Assembly (NCBI RefSeq): GCF_025460805.1
Contig: NZ_JAMXFJ010000023.1
Span: forward strand, 1-58,031
Direction of reading: 5' to 3'
Source of the DNA: Microvirga sesbaniae
GTDB lineage: Bacteria; Pseudomonadota; Alphaproteobacteria; Rhizobiales; Beijerinckiaceae
DNA: 58,031 nucleotides
Part shown: positions 8,167 through 17,260 of the stretch, one piece after another
Layout of the letters: each line of letters starts with the position of its first letter
How positions within the stretch are numbered: position 1 is the stretch's first letter
Translations under genes and position numbers: made by a program
The notes under the pieces: model-generated
The model's database searches: none
Seen by the model: the letters and a program-made list of their open reading frames with translations, nothing else
Told to the model about the DNA's origin: nothing

Positions 8167-9759
8167 ATGCCCGCTCCCCGCGTACTCATTTCCGACGCGC
8201 TCTCTCCCGCCGCCGTGCAGATCTTCAAGGATCGCGGCATCGACGTCGATTTCCAGCCCGATCTCGGCAAGGACAAGGAGAAGCTCGCCCAGATCATCGG
8301 CCAGTATGACGGCCTCGCCATCCGGTCCGCCACCAAGGTGACGGCGAAGATCCTCGAGCAGGCCAAGAACCTGAAGGTGATCGGCCGCGCCGGCATCGGG
8401 GTCGACAATGTCGAGATCCCGGCCGCCACGGCCAAGGGCATCATCGTCATGAACACGCCCTTCGGCAATTCCATCACCACGGCCGAGCATGCCATCGCCA
8501 TGATGTTCGCGCTCGCCCGCCAGATCCCGCAGGCCGATGCCTCGACGCAAGCAGGCAAGTGGGAGAAGAACCGCTTCATGGGCGTCGAGCTCACCGGCAA
8601 GGTGCTCGGCGTGATCGGCTGCGGCAATATCGGGTCGATCGTAGCCGACCGCGCCATCGGGTTGCGCATGAAGGTGATCGCCTATGATCCCTTCCTGTCG
8701 CCGGAGCGCGCCCTCGAGCTCGGCGTCGAGAAGGTGGAGCTCGACGATCTGCTGCGCCGCGCCGACATCATCACCCTGCACGTGCCGATGACCGAGAAGA
8801 CGAAGAACGTCCTGTCGGCGGAGAACATCGCCAAGACCCGGAAGGGCGTGCGCATCGTCAACTGCGCCCGCGGCGGTCTCGTCGACGAGGTCGCTTTGCG
8901 CGCAGCCCTCGAGTCCGGCCATGTGGCGGGCGCCGCGTTCGACGTGTTCGTCGAGGAGCCGGCAACCTCCAATCCGCTCTTCGGCCATCCCAACGTGGTC
9001 TGCACGCCGCATCTGGGCGCCGCCACCACGGAGGCGCAGGAGAACGTGGCCCTGCAGGTCGCCGAGCAGATGTCCGACTACCTGCTCCAGGGCGCGATCC
9101 AGAACGCCGTGAACTTCCCGTCGATCACCGCCGAGGAAGCCCCGCGCCTGAAGCCGTTCGTGGCGCTCGCCGACAAGCTCGGCTCCTTCCTCGGGCAGCT
9201 CACGGAAGCCCCGATCAAGGGCATCCGGATCGAATACGAGGGCGCCGTCGCGGAGATGAACACCCGCGCGCTGACCTCGGCGGCGGTGACCGGCGTGCTG
9301 CGTCCCTTCCTGCAGGACATCAACATGGTGTCGGCCCCGGTCGTGGCGCGTGAGCGCGGCATCACCGTGGAGGAGGTCAAGCGCGAGAGCGCGGCCCGCG
9401 ACTACGAAAGCTTCGTGCGCATCATCGTCGATGCGGACGACATGCCGCGCCATGCGGGCGGCACCGTGTTCCAGGACGGCAAGCCCCGCGTGACCGAGAT
9501 CCGCGACATCACGGTCGACGCGGAATTCGCGCCGAACATGATCTACGTTCGCAACGACGACAAGCCCGGCTTCATCGGGCGCTTCGGCACCTTGCTCGGC
9601 GAATCCGGCGTGAACGTCGCCACCTTCGCGCTCGGCCGCGACAAGCCGGGCGGCGACGCCATCTGCTTCGTGTCCGTCGACCAGCCGGTCTCCGATGAGC
9701 TCCTGCGCCGGATCGAGGAGATCCCGCAGGTCAAGCGCGCCCGCGCGGTGCGGTTCTAA
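8167..9759 (+). CDS. serA: D-3-phosphoglycerate dehydrogenase SerA
   Basis: Oxidises 3-phosphoglycerate to 3-phosphohydroxypyruvate with NAD, the first committed step to serine. At 530 residues it is the long form. The substrate domain is at the N-terminus. The Rossmann motif GVIGCGNIGS lies near residue 150, followed by catalytic-region motifs VNCARGGLVDE and CTPHLGAATTEAQENVA. An intervening regulatory domain precedes a C-terminal ACT domain (about 455-530, DKPGFIGRFGTLLGESGVNV) that probably senses serine. Ten bases separate its stop from purU, indicating one transcript. Confidence 0.97.
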   Translation: MPAPRVLISDALSPAAVQIFKDRGIDVDFQPDLGKDKEKLAQIIGQYDGLAIRSATKVTAKILEQAKNLKVIGRAGIGVDNVEIPAATAKGIIVMNTPFGNSITTAEHAIAMMFALARQIPQADASTQAGKWEKNRFMGVELTGKVLGVIGCGNIGSIVADRAIGLRMKVIAYDPFLSPERALELGVEKVELDDLLRRADIITLHVPMTEKTKNVLSAENIAKTRKGVRIVNCARGGLVDEVALRAALESGHVAGAAFDVFVEEPATSNPLFGHPNVVCTPHLGAATTEAQENVALQVAEQMSDYLLQGAIQNAVNFPSITAEEAPRLKPFVALADKLGSFLGQLTEAPIKGIRIEYEGAVAEMNTRALTSAAVTGVLRPFLQDINMVSAPVVARERGITVEEVKRESAARDYESFVRIIVDADDMPRHAGGTVFQDGKPRVTEIRDITVDAEFAPNMIYVRNDDKPGFIGRFGTLLGESGVNVATFALGRDKPGGDAICFVSVDQPVSDELLRRIEEIPQVKRARAVRF

Positions 9760-9769
9760 GGGGGGCGAG

Positions 9770-10642
9770 ATGGCGTCCGTCCCGTCGCAGCGCTTCGTCC
9801 TGACGCTCGCCTGTGCGAACCGTCCCGGCATCGTGGCCGCCGTTGCGGGACATCTGTCGGACGCCGGTCTCAACATCCTCGATGCCCAGCAATACGACGA
9901 CACGCAGACGGACCGGTTCTTCATGCGCGTCGTGTTCGATCCCGTCTCGGGAGAAAGCGACATCGAGGCCTTGAAAGGCGGTTTCGCGCCGCTCGCCGAG
10001 CGCTTCGGCATGACCTGGACCCTGCGCGATCCGGGCGAGAAGCGGAAGGTCATGCTTCTGGTCTCGAAGTTCGACCATTGCCTGGCCGATCTGCTCTACC
10101 GCTGGCGCATCGGCGAGCTCGATTTCGAGCTCGTCGGCGTCATCGCCAATCATCCGGCCGAAACCTACAGCCATGTGGATCTGGGCAACGTCCCGTTCCA
10201 CTGGCTGCCCGTCACCAAGGACACCAAGCTCGAGCAGGAAGCCCGGGTCTGGGAGGTCATCCGCGACTCGAAGGCCGACCTCGTGGTGCTCGCGCGATAC
10301 ATGCAGGTGCTGTCGGATGGGCTCGCGGCGAAGCTCGCGGGACGCTGCATCAACATCCACCACTCGTTCCTTCCCAGCTTCAAGGGCGCCAAGCCCTATC
10401 ACCAGGCCCATGCCCGCGGCGTGAAGCTGATCGGCGCGACCGCGCATTATGTAACGTCCGATCTCGACGAGGGGCCGATCATCGCGCAGGACGTGGAGCC
10501 GATCACCCATCGCGATTCGGCGGAGGACCTCGTGCGCAAGGGGCGCGACATCGAACGGCGCGTGCTCGCGCGCGCCGTGCGCCACCATCTCGAGGACCGC
10601 ATCCTGCTCAACGGCCGCAAGACGGTGGTGTTCGCGGATTAG
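9770..10642 (+). CDS. purU: Formyltetrahydrofolate deformylase PurU
   Basis: Hydrolyses 10-formyl-THF to formate and THF, balancing one-carbon pools that serine feeds. It has 290 residues: an N-terminal ACT domain (about 1-80, CANRPGIVAAVAGHLSDAGL), then a formyltransferase-fold catalytic domain. The latter carries HHSFLPSFKGAKPYHQA near residue 198 and TAHYVTSDLDEGPIIAQD. ATG 9770 follows a G-rich ribosome-binding stretch right after the serA stop; the longer upstream frame lies inside serA. Placement behind serA links serine synthesis to folate one-carbon flow. Confidence 0.95.
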   Translation: MASVPSQRFVLTLACANRPGIVAAVAGHLSDAGLNILDAQQYDDTQTDRFFMRVVFDPVSGESDIEALKGGFAPLAERFGMTWTLRDPGEKRKVMLLVSKFDHCLADLLYRWRIGELDFELVGVIANHPAETYSHVDLGNVPFHWLPVTKDTKLEQEARVWEVIRDSKADLVVLARYMQVLSDGLAAKLAGRCINIHHSFLPSFKGAKPYHQAHARGVKLIGATAHYVTSDLDEGPIIAQDVEPITHRDSAEDLVRKGRDIERRVLARAVRHHLEDRILLNGRKTVVFAD

Positions 10643-10790
10643 AGCATTTTCCGGTGAAGTGGATCCGGCTCACCGTCAAGAAATGCGGCGAGAGCATCGG
10701 ATGTGAAAAGTGGACCGAGGTTCGGGTCCGATGCTCCGCTCTTGGCTGGCGCATCGTTCGGGATCCTGTCTTGATCGCTTGACCGGATGG
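10643..10790. repeat. Two dispersed palindromes (GAGCATTTT and GCATCGGA families)
   Basis: The first element is GAGCATTTTCCGGTGAAG...TTGAC-like arms ending AAGAAATGCGG; its close copy is at 36.27 kb. The second, GAGCATCGGATGTGAAAAGTGG...GGGTCCGATGCTC, resembles units at 1.87, 49.5 and 54.5 kb. A trailing tail (CTTGGCTGGCGCATCG, then ATCCTGTCTTGATCGCTTGACC) recurs near 30.4 kb. No gene is seen. Confidence 0.7.
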
Positions 10791-10800
10791 GCACCCCTTG

Positions 10801-11137
10801 GTCATCACCGGGCTTGTCGCGGTGATCCCGATACGAGAGGCGCCGCGCTCCAAAAGATCGGGATGGCCGGCACAAGGCCGGCCATGACGTGGGGAGGGTG
10901 GCAGGAAGGGCGGAGGATGCCATGACGTGGGAGGGTGTTCGCACCGGCCTCACATCACCCTCTCACGTCATCACCGGGCTCGTCCCGGTGATCCCGCTTC
11001 CGAGAGGCGCGGCGCCCCAAAGGATCGGGATGGCGGGCAAGAGGAGGGTGATGACCGGCCGGCCATGACGTGGAGAGGGTGGCAGTGAGACCGCAGGATG
11101 GCCGGCAAGAGGCGGGTGATGACCGGCCGGCCATGAC
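10801..11137. repeat. Cluster of REP-like palindromes
   Basis: A complete bipartite unit (10801-10888) is followed by a second (10968-11070) and a partial third (11096-11137). The last two share the unusual chimeric end GATGACCGGCCGGCCATGACG, suggesting a local duplication. Together with the preceding element they fill the 546-base gap between purU and the EamA gene; I see no gene there. Confidence 0.85.
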
Positions 11138-11188
11138 GAGGAGGGCGTCATCCCCGGCGAGCCCAGCGAGAGAAGGCAGGATTCTCCT

Positions 11189-12094
11189 CTACCGCCGCCG
11201 TTCCGCCAGCCAGATGCCGCCGAGCACCAGCGCCAGCCCGACCGCGTGATACGGGGCGAACGGCTCGCCGAGCAGGACCACCGCGAGGAGCGCGCCGAAG
11301 ACCGGCACGAGATTGACGAAGAGGCCGGCCCGCGTGGGGCCGATCAGCTCCACGCCGCGGATGAAGAAGATCTGCGAGAGCAGGGACGGCAGAAGCGCGA
11401 CGTAGAGCAGGATCAGCCAGCCGTTCGGGGTCGGAAACTGCGCCGTGCCCTGGATCATCTCCACGCCCACCAGCGGCAGGGAGCTGGCGAAGGCCACGAG
11501 GGCCATGGCGGCGAAGAACACGAGGCCCGGCATTTCCGGACGGTAGCGCAGGCCGAGCGTGTAGACGGAATAGAACACGCACGCGATCAACATCCACAGG
11601 TCACCGACATTGATCGCCAGCGCCTTCAGGATCTCCCAATCGGCCTTCACCGACACGGTGATCACGCCCGCCAGCGTCACGACCATGCCGACGATCTGCA
11701 ACGGGATCACCCGGGCGCGGAAGACCGCGATCATGCCGATGAGCACGAAGACCGGGATCGAACCCTGGAAGATGGTGAGGTTGACCGCGCTGGTGTGATG
11801 GGCGGCGGCGTAGAAGAGCGCGTTGAAGGCGGTGAAGCCGAAGACGCCCATGACCAGGGTGAAGAGCCAGCGCGCCCGGAACTTCGCCCGCTCGGCCACG
11901 AGCTGGCGCCCGACGAGCGGCAGCAGGATCGCCACCACGACCACCCAGCGCAGGCAGGTGAGCACCATGGGCGAGACCTGCCCGATGGCGAGACGGCCGG
12001 CGATCCCGTTGCCGGCCCACATGAGGGTGGTCAGGACCAGCAGCACGTAGGCCTGTCCCCACAGCCCGTGCCGGAGCGAATGCAGAAATTTCAT
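11189..12094 (-). CDS. EamA/RhaT family (DMT superfamily) transporter
   Basis: 301 residues with about ten hydrophobic segments arranged as two five-helix EamA repeats. The first begins AYVLLVLTTLMWAGNGIAGRLA, typical of metabolite exporters of the drug/metabolite transporter superfamily. The C-terminal repeat includes LVPVFGALLAVVLLGEPFAPYHAVG, a common signature. ATG 12094 is chosen as start: an AGAGG lies 11 bases upstream, and the longer frame to 12196 crosses a palindromic repeat. It is divergent from the amidotransferase gene. The substrate is unknown, often an amino acid or related metabolite in this superfamily. Confidence 0.92.
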   Translation of the reverse strand: MKFLHSLRHGLWGQAYVLLVLTTLMWAGNGIAGRLAIGQVSPMVLTCLRWVVVVAILLPLVGRQLVAERAKFRARWLFTLVMGVFGFTAFNALFYAAAHHTSAVNLTIFQGSIPVFVLIGMIAVFRARVIPLQIVGMVVTLAGVITVSVKADWEILKALAINVGDLWMLIACVFYSVYTLGLRYRPEMPGLVFFAAMALVAFASSLPLVGVEMIQGTAQFPTPNGWLILLYVALLPSLLSQIFFIRGVELIGPTRAGLFVNLVPVFGALLAVVLLGEPFAPYHAVGLALVLGGIWLAERRR

Positions 12095-12111
12095 CGGAGG
12101 CCGGACCTCTC

Positions 12112-12232
12112 TGACGCCTCGGGCGCAGAAGTGGCTCCACTTCCGCGCCTCCCACGATGCGCTGACTCCATGAAGACCGTACCGGATCGACCCCAAGAGC
12201 GGATTCGACTTTCGGGTCCGATACGATTGCCC
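12112..12232. repeat. Dispersed palindromes between divergent genes
   Basis: Arms GCGCAGAAGTGG / CCACTTCCGCGC form one hairpin. A second imperfect unit, CGGATCGACCCCAAGAGCGG...GGGTCCGATACG, is a degenerate member of the GCATCGG family. Promoters for both flanking divergent genes must lie within or next to these repeats. Confidence 0.6.
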
Positions 12233-12286
12233 TTGCCGCCGCGCGCCGTTCGGCTAAACCGGCACGACGAGGAGCGGGTGACACGC

Positions 12287-13150
12287 ATGGCCTTACGGTT
12301 TCTGGTGGTCGAGGGCAATACGCGGGGTGCAAGGCAGGCCCACAGGCAAGCCTATGGACTCACGCTGTCGGAATCCTATGCGGAGGTGATTCAGGGCATC
12401 GACCGGGAGGCCGTCTGCGACATCGCCTTTCCGACGGACGAAGGCGCGAACCTGCCGGATGCGGCCGGGCTCGAATCCTATGACGGCATCGTGCTCACGG
12501 GCTCGCATCTGAACATCTATGACCGCACCCCCGAGATCCTGCGCCAGATCGACCTGATGCGGGCGGTCTACGCCTCCCGCACCCCGTCCTTCGGCTCCTG
12601 CTGGGGCTTGCAGGTGGCGGCCGTCGCGGCGGCCGGGGACGTGCGGCCCAACCCGCTCGGCCGCGAGGTGGGCGTCGCCCGAAGGATCACCCGCACCGAG
12701 GCCGGCCAGGGCCATCCGATGCTCGAAGGCCGCCCCCCGGCCTTCGACGCGCCGGCGATCCACCTCGACATGGTGACGGCCCTGCCGGGCGACTGCACGG
12801 TGCTCGCCGGCAATGCGGTCTCGCCGGTGCAGGCCGCCGAGATCCGCCAGGACGGCGGTGTGTTCTGGGGCGTGCAGTATCACCCCGAATTCTCTCTGGG
12901 TGAGCTCGCCGCCATCCTGAGCCGCCGGACGGACATGCTCGTGGCGGAGGGCTTCTGCCGCACGACCGAGGACGCCGTCGCCTATACGCGGGATTTGGCG
13001 GCCCTCGACCGGGACCCGACCCGCTTCGATCTCGCGTGGCGGCACGGCATCGACGGGGAGGTGCTCGAGCCCGGGCGCCGCACCCGCGAGATCCGCAACT
13101 TCATCGAGCACCGGGTGAAGCCGGCGAAGAGCGTCCGGGGGCGGGCCTGA
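12287..13150 (+). CDS. Class I glutamine amidotransferase-like protein (GMP-synthase amidotransferase homologue)
   Basis: 287 residues with a class I glutaminase fold. The nucleophile elbow is FGSCWGLQ (Cys about 105), and the catalytic dyad HPE lies in WGVQYHPEFS (His about 199). It lacks the ATP-pyrophosphatase and dimerisation domains of GuaA, so it is not GMP synthase itself. It belongs to the stand-alone family annotated as GMP synthase-like amidotransferases. A C-terminal extension of about 70 residues follows the catalytic domain. GAGGAG lies 12 bases before ATG 12287; an in-frame GTG at 12278 is a possible alternative. The acceptor substrate is unknown. Confidence 0.85.
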   Translation: MALRFLVVEGNTRGARQAHRQAYGLTLSESYAEVIQGIDREAVCDIAFPTDEGANLPDAAGLESYDGIVLTGSHLNIYDRTPEILRQIDLMRAVYASRTPSFGSCWGLQVAAVAAAGDVRPNPLGREVGVARRITRTEAGQGHPMLEGRPPAFDAPAIHLDMVTALPGDCTVLAGNAVSPVQAAEIRQDGGVFWGVQYHPEFSLGELAAILSRRTDMLVAEGFCRTTEDAVAYTRDLAALDRDPTRFDLAWRHGIDGEVLEPGRRTREIRNFIEHRVKPAKSVRGRA

Positions 13151-13277
13151 AAAGGCGACCCCGCGCTTTCCCGTATCCGCCGCCGTCCAGGCAACATGAC
13201 TGAACTTTAACTTGAGCTCCCGAGAGCCCGTCGCGATCATGGGTTGATCGTTCACCTCGGGTCAGGAAGTTCGGCCG

Positions 13278-14201
13278 ATGGGCAAGGCTCTGTTGCTGCG
13301 ACTGCACCGATGGGTGGCTCTGGCCTTCGCATTGCCGCTCCTCGCCGTCATCCTCACGGGCGTGATCCTGTCCTTCGAGCCCATCGCGGTTCAGCAGGCC
13401 ATCAGGCCGGGCTCGGTCACGGTCCGGACCGTGGAGGGGCTGCTCCAGCGCTACGATCCGCGGGGAGCCGCCCGCACGCTCTCCCTCCGTCCGAGCGAGA
13501 ACACGCTTGCGATCGGTCGCGGGCAGGGCGGTGGTGCGGTCACGGTCGATCTGGCGACGGGCGAGCCGGTGACCCGTGATGCCACGACGGTGTCCGACAT
13601 CTTCGGAACGGCCCGACAGATTCATGAGCGGTTGCTCCTGCGGGCCGGCTGGCTGGTGACGGCCTCGACGATCGCGATGCTGTCCCTCGTCGTCCTCGGG
13701 GTCCTGATGGGATGGCCGAGGCTGCGCAACACGCTGCCCGGCTGGCACAAGGGGGCGGCCTGGTTCCTGTTGCCGCTGGTGGTTCTCAGCCCGCTGACCG
13801 GCCTGCTCCTGGCGCTCGGCATCTCCTTCACGCCGGGCCCTCGGGCGGCCGACGCATCCGGCTCTCCTCTGACGCTCGCGGAGGCCGTGCAGGTGCTGGC
13901 CGTCGAACACGACCTGTCGTCGCTCAGCTGGATCCGGCCCCTGGGCCGCACCCTCGCGGCGCGCGTGGTCGAAGACGGCGAGATGAGGACCTATGCGCTG
14001 ACGCGGGAGGGTGCGGTGCCCATGGCCAGGAACTGGCCCCGTCTCATCCACGAGGGCACCTGGGGCGGCCTCGCGCTCGCCGTCCTGAACCTCGTCACGT
14101 CGGTCGCGCTGCTCGGCCTGCTGATCACCGGGATCTGGATCTGGGCCCGCCGCAGGCTGCGTCGCGCCTCGGGACGCCAGCGCCTCGCGAAGGCAGCGTG
14201 A
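13278..14201 (+). CDS. PepSY-associated transmembrane protein
   Basis: 307 residues. The N-terminal LLRLHRWVALAFALPLLAVILTG is the classic first helix of PepSY-TM proteins. A periplasmic stretch follows, then a helix near HERLLLRAGWLVTASTIAML, a pair around GAAWFLLPLVVLSPLTGLL, and a final helix before the basic C-terminus. Members are often linked to iron or siderophore reduction, or act as inner-membrane reductase-like proteins. Nothing nearby specifies a role. AGGAAG precedes the ATG. Confidence 0.85.
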   Translation: MGKALLLRLHRWVALAFALPLLAVILTGVILSFEPIAVQQAIRPGSVTVRTVEGLLQRYDPRGAARTLSLRPSENTLAIGRGQGGGAVTVDLATGEPVTRDATTVSDIFGTARQIHERLLLRAGWLVTASTIAMLSLVVLGVLMGWPRLRNTLPGWHKGAAWFLLPLVVLSPLTGLLLALGISFTPGPRAADASGSPLTLAEAVQVLAVEHDLSSLSWIRPLGRTLAARVVEDGEMRTYALTREGAVPMARNWPRLIHEGTWGGLALAVLNLVTSVALLGLLITGIWIWARRRLRRASGRQRLAKAA

Positions 14202-14246
14202 CCCCGGGCGGCCGCTATCCCGCTCCCGCAACGACACCCTCCTTCG

Positions 14247-14461
14247 TCATGGCCGGCCTTGTCCCGGCCATCCCGATCCGAAGAGCGTGGCGCCTCTCAG
14301 AAGCGGGATCACCGGGACAAGCCCGGTGATGACGGGGTGGTGGATCGTCCGGTCCTGACACCCTCCACACGTCATGGCCGGCCTTGTGCCGGCCATCCCG
14401 ATACGGTGAAGCGCTGCGCCTTTCCGATCGAGATCACCGGGACAAGCCCGGTGATGACGTG
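14247..14461. repeat. Two REP-like bipartite palindromes
   Basis: Units at 14247-14336 and 14371-14461. Each has the arm GTCATGGCCGGCCTTGT, a linker containing AGAGCG or AAGCGC, and the arm ATCACCGGGACAAGCCCGG followed by TGATGACG. The two arms are in the opposite order from the unit at 2.0 kb. They occupy most of the gap before the purA leader. Confidence 0.85.
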
Positions 14462-14586
14462 AGAGGGCGACCCTCGGAGTGGCGCGACCTTTCCCACGCC
14501 ATGGTCGGCATACGCTCTGCGACGGGAAGGGGAGCTACACTGGTCCTTGCGGCGATCGCGGCTCGGCGCGAAACCATATTCCCGCC

Positions 14587-14707
14587 GCGCAAGGCGCTTA
14601 TGATGGCGGGATCGAGGCGCATTCCGCCTTGACCTGAGGCGCGCGATCCACCATGAGGGTTTGCAAGGTTTTTGACCCAACCCTGGCCTTGCGCCGGGGT
14701 TTTTTTG
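14587..14707 (+). promoter_or_regulatory. purA leader with terminator hairpin and possible antiterminator
   Basis: A 9-bp hairpin (14679-14687 with 14693-14701, loop CTTGC) followed by eight T forms an intrinsic terminator only 16 bases before the purA start codon. The sequence GCGCAAGGC at 14587-14595 is perfectly complementary to GCCTTGCGC at 14686-14694, which spans the terminator's inner stem and loop. Pairing there would break the terminator. This is compatible with attenuation of purA, or with the hairpin simply ending an upstream short RNA. Confidence 0.55.
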
Positions 14708-14723
14708 TGTGAGGCATTGAGCG

Positions 14724-16016
14724 ATGGCGAACGTGGTTGTCGTGGGCGCCCAGTGGGGCGACGAAGGCAAGGGCAAGATCGTCGACTGGCTGTCCGAACA
14801 GGCGGACGTGGTCGTGCGGTTCCAGGGCGGGCACAATGCCGGCCATACCCTCGTGATCGGCGACAAGGTGTACAAGCTCTCGCTGCTGCCCTCCGGCGTC
14901 GTGCGCCCGGGCAAGCTTTCCGTCATCGGCAACGGCGTGGTGCTCGATCCGCATGCGCTCGCCGGAGAGGTTGAGCGTCTCGCCGAGCAGGGCGTCTCGA
15001 TCAGTCGCGAGACCCTGCGCGTGGCCGAGAACGCCACGCTGATCCTCTCCATCCACCGCGAGCTCGACGCCCTGCGCGAAAGCGGCAGCGCCGGCACGAA
15101 GATCGGCACCACCAAGCGCGGCATCGGCCCGGCCTACGAGGACAAGGTCGGCCGCCGCGCCATCCGCCTCATGGACCTCGCCGATCTCTCGGCCCTGCCC
15201 GAGAAGATCGAGAGGCTGCTTGCCCACCACAACGCCCTTCGGCGCGGCTTCGGCCTCGACGAGTTCGAGCCGAAGGCGATCTACGAGGAGCTGGCCTCGG
15301 TGGCCCCGAAGGTGCTGCCCTACATGGACGCCGTGTGGCGCCTGCTCGACGAGGAGCGGCGGGCCGGCAAGCGCATTCTGTTCGAGGGCGCTCAGGGCGC
15401 GCTGCTCGACGTGGATCACGGCACCTATCCCTTCGTCACGTCGTCCAACACGGTGGCCGGGCAGGCGGCGACCGGCTCCGGCCTCGGCCCGGGCGGCGTC
15501 GGCTACGTGCTCGGCATCGCCAAGGCCTACACGACCCGCGTCGGCGAGGGACCTTTCCCGACCGAGCTGTTCGACGAGACCGGCGAGCTGATCGGCCAGA
15601 AGGGCAAGGAATTCGGCGTGGTGACGGGACGCAAGCGCCGGTGCGGCTGGTTCGACGCCACCCTGGTGCGCCAGACGGTGCGCACCTCGGGCATCGACGG
15701 GATCGCGCTCACCAAGCTCGACATCCTCGACGGCTTCGAGACGATCAAGATCGGCGTCGGCTACAGGCTCGACGGCGAGACCATCGACTACTTCCCGGCG
15801 AGCCAGGGCGCCCAGGCCCGCGTGGAGCCCATCTACGAGGAGATCGAGGGCTGGAGCGGTTCGACCGCAGGGGCACGCTCCTGGGCTGACCTTCCGGCAC
15901 AGGCCATCAAGTATGTGCGCCGCGTCGAGGAACTGATCGGGGCGCCCGTCGCGGTGCTCTCCACCTCGCCGGAGCGTGACGACACAATCCTCATGAAGAA
16001 CCCCTTTGAGGGTTGA
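14724..16016 (+). CDS. purA: Adenylosuccinate synthetase PurA
   Basis: Condenses IMP and aspartate, using GTP, to adenylosuccinate on the route to AMP. The 430 residues are full length. The N-terminus VVVGAQWGDEGKGKIVDWL holds the P-loop-like GDEGKGK and catalytic Asp. GGHNAGHT carries the catalytic His, and TTKRGIGPAYEDK and GRKRRCGWFD are further family signatures. The C-terminal half ends VAVLSTSPERDDTI. It starts right after a terminator-like leader, so expression probably depends on read-through. Confidence 0.97.
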   Translation: MANVVVVGAQWGDEGKGKIVDWLSEQADVVVRFQGGHNAGHTLVIGDKVYKLSLLPSGVVRPGKLSVIGNGVVLDPHALAGEVERLAEQGVSISRETLRVAENATLILSIHRELDALRESGSAGTKIGTTKRGIGPAYEDKVGRRAIRLMDLADLSALPEKIERLLAHHNALRRGFGLDEFEPKAIYEELASVAPKVLPYMDAVWRLLDEERRAGKRILFEGAQGALLDVDHGTYPFVTSSNTVAGQAATGSGLGPGGVGYVLGIAKAYTTRVGEGPFPTELFDETGELIGQKGKEFGVVTGRKRRCGWFDATLVRQTVRTSGIDGIALTKLDILDGFETIKIGVGYRLDGETIDYFPASQGAQARVEPIYEEIEGWSGSTAGARSWADLPAQAIKYVRRVEELIGAPVAVLSTSPERDDTILMKNPFEG

Positions 16017-16050
16017 CGACGGAGCCACGGCGGGTCATTCCCAGAGAGAA

Positions 16051-17238
16051 ATGGCAGATTATTACCCTCTCATCGCACGAGCCGTCGAAGGCTTGCCCGA
16101 CCAGACGCCCGACAAGCGGCGCGCCGTCTACGAGCGCGCCCGCACGGCTCTGATCGCACAGCTGCGTTCGCTCAATCCGCCTCTCAGCGAGCCGGAGATC
16201 CAGCAGGAGGGCCGCTCTCTCGACGAGGCGATCGACCGGGTCGAGGCGGATTATGCCGCCCCTGCCGCAGGGTTCGATCCCGATCCCTTCCCGCCTGCGC
16301 CCGCCCGCGATCGTACCCCGCCCGAGGAGGCTCGGAGCCCAGGTTCCGTCCACGGCCTGCGGGCTCCCGCCCCTCAGGCGACTGCCGACGACGAGGCCGC
16401 GGAGTCCTATGCGGAGCCGGCGGTGGCCCGTCCCAAGATCGACAGCCGCCCTCATCCGGCCATGCAGGGAAAGGGACGGCGCCGGACCATCATCTTCGGG
16501 TCCGTGCTCGCTCTCGTGATCGCGGCCATCGCGGCCTTCGCGTTCCTGTGGCGCGACAAGCCCGAGGATCTCGCGCCCGAAACCCCGGTCGCGGCAGCGC
16601 CCCAGCCGGCCCCGGCCGATTCCAAGATCAACGAGCGGGTCGGCGGACAGGCTCCTCCCACGACTGCTCCCGCCTCGGCGCCCCGCCAGGAGACCGGGGT
16701 GGTGCAGCGCGCGGTCTTCTACGAGGAGGATCCGGCCAATCCGCAGACGCCCAAGGCGCAGGTCGGACGCGTCACATGGCGTCTCGAGGACGTGAATCCC
16801 GGCCAGGGGCAGCCGCTCGAGAAAGCGGTCAGCGCCCTGATCGAGGTGCCCGAGGCCGGGTTGACGATGCGCATGGTCTTGAGGCGCAACCTCGACGCGA
16901 CGCTCCCCGCCTCCCATACGGTCGAACTCACCTTCACGACCCGCGAAGGCGACGTGAACCGGGTCATCCGGGATGTCGGGCTGCTCCAGTTCAAGGATGA
17001 GGAAGCCGCGCGCGGGACACCGGTCGCCGGGCTGCCGGTGCCGGTGCGCGAGAACCTGTTCCTGATCGGGCTGTCCAACCTGCAGGTCGACGTGGCGCGC
17101 AACACCCAGCTGTTCGTCCGCCGCAACTGGATCGACCTGCCGGTCCGGATGGTGTCCGGCCAGCGCGCGATCCTGAGCTTCGAGAAGGGCGGCTCGGGCG
17201 GCCAGATCCTCAACGACGCCTTCAACCAATGGCAGTAG
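16051..17238 (+). CDS. Conserved anchored protein of unknown function
   Basis: 395 residues. An N-terminal cytoplasmic segment (about 1-65, MADYYPLIARAVEGLP..., rich in Arg/Glu helix) is followed by a Pro/Asp-rich linker (70-140). One transmembrane helix lies at about 147-167 (TIIFGSVLALVIAAIAAF), and an extracytoplasmic domain of about 200 residues follows. The beginning is characteristic of a protein found behind purA in Hyphomicrobiales, but I know of no assigned function. ATG 16051 follows AGAGAGAA and is preferred to an earlier frame overlapping purA. It starts 34 bases after purA and is probably co-transcribed. Confidence 0.8.
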   Translation: MADYYPLIARAVEGLPDQTPDKRRAVYERARTALIAQLRSLNPPLSEPEIQQEGRSLDEAIDRVEADYAAPAAGFDPDPFPPAPARDRTPPEEARSPGSVHGLRAPAPQATADDEAAESYAEPAVARPKIDSRPHPAMQGKGRRRTIIFGSVLALVIAAIAAFAFLWRDKPEDLAPETPVAAAPQPAPADSKINERVGGQAPPTTAPASAPRQETGVVQRAVFYEEDPANPQTPKAQVGRVTWRLEDVNPGQGQPLEKAVSALIEVPEAGLTMRMVLRRNLDATLPASHTVELTFTTREGDVNRVIRDVGLLQFKDEEAARGTPVAGLPVPVRENLFLIGLSNLQVDVARNTQLFVRRNWIDLPVRMVSGQRAILSFEKGGSGGQILNDAFNQWQ

Positions 17239-17260
17239 GGCGACCCTGCGCCTGACAGCA

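Noticed and set aside
7903..10053. Leftward frame of 716 codons opposite serA and purU
   Set aside because: Antisense shadow; serA and purU are unmistakable on the plus strand.
11246..12286. N-terminal extension of the amidotransferase frame by 347 codons
   Set aside because: It overlaps the EamA gene on the other strand and is low-complexity His/Glu/Arg. The family start and GAGGAG support 12287.
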